Below are positions 1 through 10,200 of a DNA stretch of 64,000 nucleotides, in pieces. The position numbers and the translations under genes were made by a program. The notes below the pieces were generated by a model that worked only from the letters and a program-made list of their open reading frames with translations, made no database searches and was not told the DNA's origin. Position 1 is the stretch's first letter. Each line of letters opens with the position of its first letter. Source of the DNA: Mycteria americana (Eukaryota; Chordata; Aves; Ciconiiformes; Ciconiidae); NCBI RefSeq assembly GCF_035582795.1, contig NC_134368.1, positions 30,750,501 through 30,814,500 of the forward strand, read 5' to 3'.

Positions 1-1180
1 CAAAATGGTGATGAAACAAATTCCAAATTAATTTCATCAAGTTGTTTCAGAATTCTCTTTGAACCAATTACCCACTTTGTTGTCCTCCCCCAGCAGGGTT
101 TGACACTGTAAGAGGAAGGGCTGCATGCTTGGAACACTTAGAGAGCTGTTCTTGGTTACCTCCTCTAGTCTAAGCCATTTGTTGCTCAGCTCTTTTCAGC
201 CTTTATGAGCCCAAGCTACTGCAGAGTGGTGGAAATGGATCAGAGAATACATATGCAGCAATGAACAACTACTTGGGCTGCTGAGTCTCTTTCCTCTAAC
301 AGGCACAAATGATATAGGCTCTGTTTCAGAAAAGTCTAAACAGGGTGGAGTAACTCATCAACTTCTGCTACGCCTTCCGTGCTTTAGGTGTTTCAGATAC
401 TAAATTCAGGAGGCTGGTACTTCAGTGTTGTTTCCTGAATGCAGTTAAAATTCCTTATTCTTCTTGTCGAAGGAGGGCATTACCTTGCTGGTCATCTCTG
501 GGGGGAAGGGGCACTATGGATCTAGCTTTTCAGATAACTGTTTACCCCATGGTGAATGAGGTTCCTTAAGTTATTGTCAGTGAGGACCTGTAACCTGTTC
601 TCTGTGGTTCTTTTGTGTTACCAACTTACTGGCTTTAGAATAATGTAAGCGTGGGTCATGTCTATTTTGACCTTTATGCCTTTTATAGGATTTTTTGAGG
701 AGTCAAAAAGAGTACGTGTAGTTCTCCTTAGTTAATAATTCAAAGTGCATGAAGTATGTGTGCACCTACAGGTAGGACCTGTGTTGACTGTGACATGGAA
801 TTACTCTGGGTTTAGACCCACAGCAGAGTTGCAGCCCATCAGTTGATTGTGGTAGCTAATGGTGTGCACAAATCTTACTTGAACTTACACAAAGCAGTTT
901 GGGGTTGAATTTGGACTAGTCTGTCTTTGGTGTAAGGAAAGTTCATTTACATGGATAATGATTATGAATCAGCTGAAGCGTGACAGACTGAGCAAACACA
1001 GTATTTAGGTGCAGTGATTCTTACTCTGTTAAGCAGTCCCCCAAATGACTGGCTGTGAGGACAGAATATTGGGTAAACTGATTCATGAAAGGAAAAATGT
1101 TGCTGCTTACAGTGGCTGTTGACTAAAAGATTGCTTTTAAAAAATTGATGAATTAATTACTTGTTTCTTTCTTTTTTAAG
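1..1180 (+). other. DCUN1D4 intron (partial)
   Basis: No coding exon, repeat family or RNA gene is recognised here. The sequence is ordinary AT-rich intron running up to the acceptor at 1180. Confidence 0.7.
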
Positions 1181-1272
1181 TATGTATAGAAAATATGATT
1201 CAACTAGAATAAAAGCAGAGGAAGAAGTCTTTTCAAGTAAGAGATGCTTAGAATGGTTCTATGAATACGCAG
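1181..1272 (+). CDS. DCUN1D4: DCUN1D4 coding exon a
   Basis: The exon follows a pyrimidine-rich tract ending TTTTTTAAG and ends before GTAAGG. It starts with the last base of a split codon and reads [11 protein letters not shown], then an acidic stretch and CLEWFYEYA, the first helices of the DCUN1 domain. The final G completes a Gly codon with the next exon. Confidence 0.93.
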
Positions 1273-4200
1273 GTAAGGGTGAAATGCAAATTTCCTCCTA
1301 ATAACAATTTAATCTACACTGGAATATAAAAATTGCATTAACTGAGCTTTTCCAAGACTGAGTATAGAGGCTTTTTTGCAAAAGTCTTAAAGAAGCTTTT
1401 CTTATGTTCTGTGTAGCATGAAGTTGAAGAGTTCAAGGGGCAATTTTGTCTTTGTCTCTGTTCTATAAAAAGAATACAGAAGGTGTGTAACTTAAAATAT
1501 TTTGGAACATGTATACCTTACTATTCAAATCTATAGTTAAAGCTGTACTTCTGTCCAAAGTGGTGTTACCTCTCTCGCTTTGGAAGTTCTGTTATCTGCC
1601 ATGTTAGTGCTGAATAGTACAGAATTATGCTTCAGGAGAAGTGTCTTTAATTTAAAAAAAAAAAAAAAAAAAAGTGGGGGACATAGGAACATTAGTTTTA
1701 TGTTCCTGCTGAATCTGGTCCTTATGGTTTCAAGCAAAGAAGTGAATCAATTCAAGTATCCCATACTAGTCTTGTCTTTATATAGTTTTCCATCACAAGG
1801 TATAGGGAAGGTAGAATGAATTATTTATTCTTGACCCTTGTGTATGAGAACTTTCTTCAGGCATTACTTCTAGGATTGTTAATTATCATCTGTGGTCACA
1901 AAAGATGAGCCTTTAATAGTGAAGTTGGTTGTTGTATTAATTTTTTTACACGTGGTTTTCTGAAGGGGAGAACTTGAAGTATGGGGAAAAATGATCTCAT
2001 GACTGTAAAGACCAAAAGGAAATGAAATAGGTGATTGACAAAGAAAATACAGTCATCTTGCAGTTTTCTGATGCTGTCTTCAATAACGCTGCTCACAGCT
2101 TGTTCTGTTTTGTCTACTTCTTATGCATAATGAAGAGTGACTTAATTTGATGTAATAATTTTTTTTTCTTCTAATAAAGTTATATAAACTAAATTAAATA
2201 CTTTGAGATCTCACTTGTCTGTGGCAGTCTGTGAGAGGAGATTCAGACAAATTCAAGCCAAGTCTAACCTGTTAGATTCTCTGTCTTTCTGACCAGCTTG
2301 ATTTATTTTTTTACTCTAGCAACAGGGATAACTCATTTTTGCCAAGACTTTCATGGAAAGAAGGGATGAAAGGAAGGCTGTATATGAAACAACTTTTGGG
2401 TTTCCATTGGATGCATACACCAAGATAAAACAGAGAAAAGCGGAGAGTATGATTCTGTTTACAGTATTGAGTAACATTCTAAAAAATGAATTTTCAAAGA
2501 ATAATCTCTTTTGTGCTCTTGCTTCATAAGTCTTCTCCTTTATATATGCAGACAGTTGACACTGCGTTTGTTTGGTTTTTTTCCCCTAGTGTGTCTTTAC
2601 ATTACAGAATGAGTCTTTTTAAAGACTGTTGCGTACACTCAAGAGAACTGTGAGAGGATGTCATGAGAAGATGGGAAAAGATATAATTAAACCTTGTTAT
2701 TTCTAGAATAGTAGGCCACCTAATAATAAAACATAGATTGATCTTCCCTTTATAAAACCTCTTTTTCTTGCACATGTGCTCTTTATATTGGATGAAAGTA
2801 GGCATTTCAGCCTCTAATGTTTTTTTCCCAAATGAGCACTTCTAAACATGAGTAAAATAATTCTAACAAAATAGTCTAAATACTTAAAATGTACTTAAAA
2901 AAACAGAATTGCACAGTACAATTCTTAATGCCTATATAATGTTTTCAGTAGAGTATTGTAGAAGTTACAAATATCTTGATTTAACAGCATGTTTTAATAG
3001 TAGTGCATTTGAATAGCATCTGTGTGTTGAATCTTTTTTTCCTTTTAAGTCGGCAAAGAAAGCTTGTAATTTATGTCTTCCTTCCCCCTGCAGTTACTAA
3101 CATTCAGATAATGTGTGGCCGTGCTATGAATATATGAATAAACAGGAGCACGAGATTTTTATTTTAGGCTCTTTTTTGTAGCTAACATATAAAGATAGTA
3201 AATGAGACAATAAGGAATGAGATTCTGGGAATGATAATGTCTTGTATCCTGTATAGCTATGCATCACATTTTTATGTGATATTGTATGATAACAGTAGAG
3301 ATTCAAGCCAAGAAATGAGTTTCACTAACCATAGTCCACTCATTTAACCGTGGTAATACTATGTGGATGTTCTGCTAGTCTTAAGTGCATTCTTAAAGTT
3401 CTTATTAATTTACTCTTCCAAGATTATCTCAGTAAATGCGTAGAATAAAAGATATTGTCAGGAATGAAAAGTTGTTTTACCGTTTTTTCTGTCTCTGTTT
3501 CCAAAGGTGAGATAAAGATTTAAGTGTATCCAAGTCTGATAGTAAGCATGGAAATATTTATTGCGTGTCAAAACAAACAAACAAAAAAAGCATATGGAGG
3601 TTCAGGTTGTATTGTGTGATTGCATTTCTCTTGTGCGGTAAAGGTCAGACTGTTTTAGTTTTCAGAGATAAGTAAAATGCATTTTGTTTGCAGGCACTGA
3701 TGACATTGTAGGGCCAGAAGGTATGGAGAAATTTTGTGAAGACATTGGAGTTGAACCAGAAAATGTAAGTTCGAAGTCCATTCAAAAGATGCCTAATCTG
3801 TTATGATGTACATGAGCCAGTATCATATGTCTTATTTTTCCATCAAGAATTAAAAAATTCTTGGAAGTTTTTAAACAAATGAAAGAAATATAAACCACGG
3901 AGGTTTATATACACGTTTGGAAGCAACTTGCCATTATTTTAAACCCCAAACTGTCAACCTGTAAAAACTCAATTTGTCTTTGCTGCCACCCTTTCCCTTT
4001 CACTCCCCCCCCACCCCAAGGAGATTTAAAAAAAAAAAAAAAAAAAAAGCTGATGGTTGTCTTTTCTGAAACAGTGAGACAACACTGGAGATTTAATGTA
4101 GCAACTGCAAAATTACAAACTAATGTTTTCTTTGGGTTTTCTAGGAGAGATAAGGATTTCAAATATTGTGAGCAGTATTAGCACTCCCATTATGCCATTT

Positions 4201-7200
4201 CAAAACACAAATAAGGAATATATATAATTACATATATAAATTTTAATGTATGTATATATAGAAGTAAATAAATTTAAAAAGGAATAGTTTTGCCTTTTAC
4301 AGGCTTTTTCCTAGTGCCTAATGTTTGCTCTTTACATGTATATGCAAGTCCCATCTCTTCAGGATTCATAAAGCATCATCTCTGACTAAGTAAAATGAGA
4401 ATTGTGGTTTTGAAAGATTTACTGGAAATATAAGACGTAATTTGCTAATTTGGGAGTTTATTAGTATAATAAACCCTTGAGATTTATGCATACATTGGGT
4501 ATAGAAGTAGGTATTCTGATTTCACCTTAAAAACTGTATAGACCTGCACTAACATGAGCTAGTTAGTGGCTGAGTCGCAAATTTAAATGGCTTGATTATT
4601 TTTTTTTTCTTCTAGTCTGCAGGGTCAGTTGTCCTGCAAGTTTTTCCATGTGTATATCAAAAGTGGTTTCTTAAGTTCCTGAATAAGATAGTAATCTTAT
4701 GGTATCACTTTATCTAAATTCTTTATTGCTTCAGTCTTCCATGTGAGATGTGAAAAGGACTCTGTTTCCTTTTGGGCAAAACTGAAGTATTTATGTATCG
4801 GCCTCTGTTTTGATGTGTGTTAATGTTAGTTCACCTAGCTTTACTTAAGATCTATTTGAATTATACTGCATGTTCAGACCTGCAAAATTAAGTAGGCTGA
4901 CGGTACCCTGAGGTAGCTGGATTTGGGTGGGATCGCTATTAGCTTTAGAATAATTTTATTTCACGGAGCTCATGGATTGCAACTGATGTTCATCTAGATG
5001 AGAGTTTAACAAATGTCAGATGTAACTTGTCAAATTGGTACTTAAATTTTGTGGTTGTTTTGGAAAACCTTTTCGGTAGCTTTTGCACCAACTCATCTTC
5101 CTCACTGCACTGCTCACTAGATGACTGTGCATGCTCCCTGGAAGTAAGGTGGCTACTGGTAAACTTGACTGGATGTTCACTCTGTGTCTTTGCACTGTAA
5201 TCTTCTCTTTGTTTGGATTATGTACAGGTTTGTCACTTTCAGTTTTTTTAACTTTTAAAGTAGTTTAAAATAGCAAAGATCTGAACATCCCATTTATTAC
5301 AAGTAAAGCATTTGTAGCCTACTAAACAGTAGTTATTTGAAAAATGTGTGGATCTTTTTGTTAATTCTTTTCAGTCTTCATTTTTTTTTTCTCTTTAAAA
5401 CAGGTAGTTATGCTTGTACTAGCATGGAAGTTGGATGCACAAAACATGGGCTACTTTACATTACAAGAATGGTTAAAAGGAATGACATCACTACAGTAAG
5501 TGATTTGAAAAACCTCTTAAGTTTGTTATAGTAAACCCAGTTTCTTTAGAAAAAACACAGTTTGATGTTTTGACTCGTAACACCTAAAGCAGAGCGCTCT
5601 ATTGTGGAGTAGAAGCCATACATTTTTGGTCCTATTTATGGTGATATGGCCACTTAGAGACAACTTGAAACATGACAGCCTGCACATTTAAATACAGTTG
5701 GAATAAAATGTCTGCAGTCTCAAGAAAACAGAAATGTCATGAGGTTTGACGTTGTTGCTGTCCCCAAGGAAATCTGTTGTTGTCACTGGATTGGACCTAT
5801 CTATTAGATATTGGTATGTTGTTAGAGCATGTGTAGTTTAAAATGCAAAATAATACAAACCCTTTCTTTGACTCTGCATTGTCATGTTCTTTCTAAGAGG
5901 TGCTTTCTCCAGTTGAGAACTTACCTTCATGGCATAATTAACATAAATGTAGTTGAATAATCACGTTTCATAGAGAGTTGGAGAAGGAACTGTGTTTTGA
6001 CTTATCTTCCAGAACAAAATCACTAAAACTGTATAGGAAGTTCTACAGTTTCAGCAAAACTATAGAGGTATTGTTTGACTACTGTGGTTTGCTGGTTGTT
6101 TGCTACGTGTAGACAAGCTCTTAGTTTAATCTATTGGAGAGTGCGTTTTCTACAAAGCCAAACAAATTTTTATCAGAGTACCAGTGTAAGACTTTGCTAT
6201 TTTATCTAAATCCGTTTTACACTGTGGGCTTAATAAAGGCATTTTATGCAGACAAACTCATAAACATGCCTTTGTACGGAGTGATGTATTTTGAACAGAT
6301 TGATGGGGATACGTGTTAGAGATTCTTTTCTAAAACGTCAGACATCTGTATAAGAATGCAGACTCTAAATTCACTTCGTGCTTTTCTTGTAGATGTGATA
6401 CTACAGAAAAATTGAGAAATTCTCTGGATTACTTGAGATCTTTATTAAATGAGCCTACCAATTTCAAACTTATTTATAGATATGCATTTGACTTTGCACG
6501 GGTAAGTACTGTGGAAGACCAGCATCTGAAATTAAAACTTTACTTTCATAAGTAATAATTGAAAGACTGTATACTTCTAAGTATGTTTCTCTTAAGATGC
6601 CACTCAAGATTGCTTCTAGCAAATGGAACTGTTTGTGTTCTTAAAAAGTATATGCAAAATGCCAGAACTGGAAAAGAAAAGTATATAGGATGCTTGATGT
6701 TCAGTGGTTTAGTGTTTTGACCTGTTTTGCTACCTTTCTGCTTCAGGCTATTTTGAGACTTCAAGGAAATAATTTAGGCCCTATTCTGTTGTGTATTGGA
6801 GCTTTGCTGCTTACTTCCACTGGATTTATAATTACCCTGTTTTTTTCTTCTTACCGTTTGAATTTTGTGAGCATAAATGTATTTAAAAAAGGAAGGCACT
6901 TCAGGCATTTCTGCAGGTGGTAAAAACTAACGTGATAAAAGCTGGATATGATATAATATAAATACTGGTTCAGAAGACTGTTGGAAGGTTGTTAATGATG
7001 TTCTCAGTATTTATTAAACAATATCCTGATACCAGTCTTCCTACTATAAAATATGTATTGATAAAATTGTACCTGGTATTGGAACCCATAATATGCGTAA
7101 GACTATTCCTACTTAAAGGGAGACATAAAAGAACTTTAATTTTCTGAATTAGCATTTTGACATTGAATTTGGACATCCATCTTGCTAACATGATGGAATG

Positions 7201-10200
7201 CACAGAAGATTTAACATAAAAATTATCACAGGCAAACTGAAGCTCAGATTTCAGTGCAAGAGAACCAAAAGCACCAAGAAAATTTGCAGCAAAAAAAGTA
7301 ACATGAGAAAAATAATATAACGAAATTGGTCTCTGCTGCACTTGCACTGCTTCTTGTAAGGCTTGTCCTCCGTTGGTTCAGGTGGTTCTGGCTATAGTAA
7401 TTCCTATACATGCAACTCAAATCATGGGTTACAACAATTTAAAGGTATATCCATTACAATATCCACCCCTGGTCCCTTTGGGCCAGGTTATAGGGTTTAA
7501 CATTGCAATGAACTCCTCCCCTTGCTCCTAGCCTGGCTAGCAACAAGGGGAGTATAGTAATTCCCATAACATGCTATAGTAATTCCCATATAGTAATTCC
7601 CATAACATGCAACTCAAATCCTGGGTTACAACAATTTAAAGGTATTTCCATTACAGTCTCCACCCTTGGTCCCTTTGGACCAGACCATCGGGTTTAACAT
7701 TGCAATAAACTGCTCCCCTTGCCCCTGCTCCAGCTTGGACTTATCTAGAGAATGTAGTCCCTTCAGAAGTAAACTTGCTCCAGCATGCCCTCATGCACAG
7801 CCACTGATGCTTCAAGGTGTACCTGCTGGAGCATGGACTTTATCCACAGCCACAGATGCTTCGAGGTGTACCTGCTCCAGCATGCCCTCATGCACAGCCA
7901 CAGATGCTTTGAGGTGCACCTTCTCCAGCATGGACTTATCCTTGGGTCACAATCCCTTCAGAGGTATACCTGCTGGGGCACAGACATGACCATGGCCACA
8001 GACGTTTCAAGATATACCTGCTCTGGCATGGGCTTATCCATGGGCACAGATGCTTCAGGGTGTCCTGCTCCCATGTGGATTCATCCACAGGTCACAGTCC
8101 CTTCGACTTGAGTTCACACTGGAGTTCCAGCCTGTCCAGTACAGCAGCACAGAGACAGCAGCGATGCCCTGGCCATCTGCCAGCCCAGGCACATTGCCAT
8201 TGCTGTTATCAAAATGTTCCCAGGCACAGCAGAGTAAGATGATCAGCAGTACAGCAGCACGGCAAGCAGCAAAAGCAAAAAAGCAGCCACTAACGAGCAC
8301 TAGACTCTAATATACAGTAAGGCAAGCAAGCCCTATGGCAAGCACAGAAGCCTGCCGTTTAATAGCTAAACAGCAATAACAGCTATAAATTCAGTCTAGC
8401 ACATTCCAATCAAACCTGTCGGTATCTTGAACCCTTCGAGCCCCACGTTGGGTGCCAAAAAGGACTGTTGTGGTTTAACCCCAGCCGGCAACTAAGCCCC
8501 ACACAGCCGCTTACTCACTCCCCCCACAGTGGGATGGGGGAGAGAATCAGAAGAGTAGAAGTGAGAAAACTCGTGGGTTGAGATAAAGACAGTTTAATAG
8601 GGAAAGCAAAAGCCGTGCACACAAGCAAAGCCAAACAAGGAATTAATTCACTCCTTCCCATGGGCAGGCAGGTGTTCAGCCATCTCCAGGAAAGCAGGGC
8701 TCCATCATGCGTAACGGTGACTTGGGAAGACAAACGCCATCACTCCGAACGTCCCCCCCTCCCTTCTTCCCCAGCTTTATATACTGAGCATGACGTCATA
8801 TGGTATGGAATAGCCCTCTGGGCAGTTTGGATCAACTATCGTGGCTGTGTCCCCTCCCAGCTTCTTGTGTACCTGGCAGAGCATGGGAAGCTGAAAAGTC
8901 CTTGACTAGTGCAGCAACAACTAAAACATCTCTGTATTATCAATACTGTTTTCAGCACAAATCCAAAACATAGCCCCATACCAGCCACTATAAAGAAAAT
9001 TAACTCTATCTCAGCTGAAACCAGGACAAACTGATAGCAATTCTGATAGTCAAGTCTGTCATAAGTAACTCAGATTTGTGGTACATCAGTGCTTTCTGCA
9101 TTCAGCATGCAGAGATTCATGGTAGTTCACTTTTAACCAAGGAAACCTACAGCTGAATATGACAGAATGCATGGTATGAGAGGAAAAAAAGCCGTATCAA
9201 CATCTCGATTCCTCCTTTGCTGTGTGAAGATCTATTCTGCCAGTTTTGCTCAAAGTAAAATGTAAAGGCTAGAAATTACTAACATTGGCAAAGAAGTTCA
9301 AGATACTGATGAAATATTTGGCATAGATTAAAAAATGTGTTACTACTAGCAAATCCGTGCCAGCTGATGGCCTGTCAAAAGTAAGTGCAGAAACTTAAAA
9401 AGAGCATGGTAGGTGGAGTTTTTTCAAGAGGTACCAAATTGATGTGACAAACAGTGGTCTTGAAAAATAATTTAAACATTGAGTCACAGATGCTGTGACA
9501 TCATTTGTGACAACAAAAACCCAGATTGTAGAACTGCAAGTCAAAGGCATATCAACAGGGGAATTGTCGAAACAATATTAGATTAATAGAATTATTCAAC
9601 TTTTAATACTGTGGAGCCAGGGGATGTCTATAGGAGAATGGCATCCAGTAAGAATATAAATTAATGCTGACAAAGGCTGATATATTTATCTAGATATGGC
9701 AGATGAATCCGTACATAATTTCTATCAGCATAATTGAAGTGATTGATAGAAAAATGATGATGGGAACAGTTTTGGTTTTTGAGCCAGAAGATTGTGTAAT
9801 CTCCAGCCTAAGCGTAATCATTCCAGGGAAGTGCTCCATGGCAAAAAACACTTGTCTGAACTTCTGAAGTTTTAAGAGAGAATTTTTGAAAGCATCTGTT
9901 GTGATTTTGTATTTAAGGGTCAGTTTGTCAATAAAAATAAGTATCATCAAGGTTTTATGTGGCATGCATGACTTAAGTCAGCACGGATTTGAGGAAATAA
10001 TTTAAGACACCATATGTTGGTATTAAGCACAAATACATTCCTCACTCCCTGTTGGCCATTGTCACTGCCAAGTTTGAGAACATACAGATGCATGTATTTC
10101 ATGGCTTAAATAGGTCTTTTATCTGAAATACTGGGGGGAAAAAATCTCAGAAAGACTGTCTATCATTAATGCAAAACAAATACTGAAATTTGTCAGAGTT

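Larger units (their letters stand above)
7360..9028 (-). mobile_element. Partial endogenous retrovirus (ERVK-like), antisense in DCUN1D4 intron
   Basis: Read on the minus strand this is 5' LTR (9028 to 8466), an 8-nt spacer, an 18-nt primer-binding site matching the tRNA-Lys type (8457 to 8440), then about 1.1 kb of untranslated leader with a minisatellite. No gag, pol or env reading frame and no second LTR were found, so this is a truncated, non-coding remnant. The left boundary is not sharp; it is placed where a 196-bp-spaced duplication ends. The Lys-type PBS and the LTR termini TGTCCTGG...CCACAACA support class II (ERVK) assignment. The element runs opposite to DCUN1D4. Confidence 0.8.

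Noticed and set aside
1654-1673. A20 run as the poly(A) tail of a processed pseudogene or retrotransposon
   Set aside because: No gene-like or element-like sequence precedes it and no target-site duplication is visible.
6970-7347. 125-codon minus-strand ORF next to the ERV fragment
   Set aside because: It is AT-rich, shows no gag, pol or env motif, and no splice sites tie it to a gene.
8791-8798. TGACGTCA as a host CREB enhancer of DCUN1D4
   Set aside because: It lies inside the LTR next to the LTR TATA box, so retroviral U3 origin is the simpler reading. Any host use is unproven.
9690-9965. 91-codon minus-strand ORF as a transposase or retroviral remnant
   Set aside because: I could not match any catalytic motif, and the flanks show no terminal repeats.
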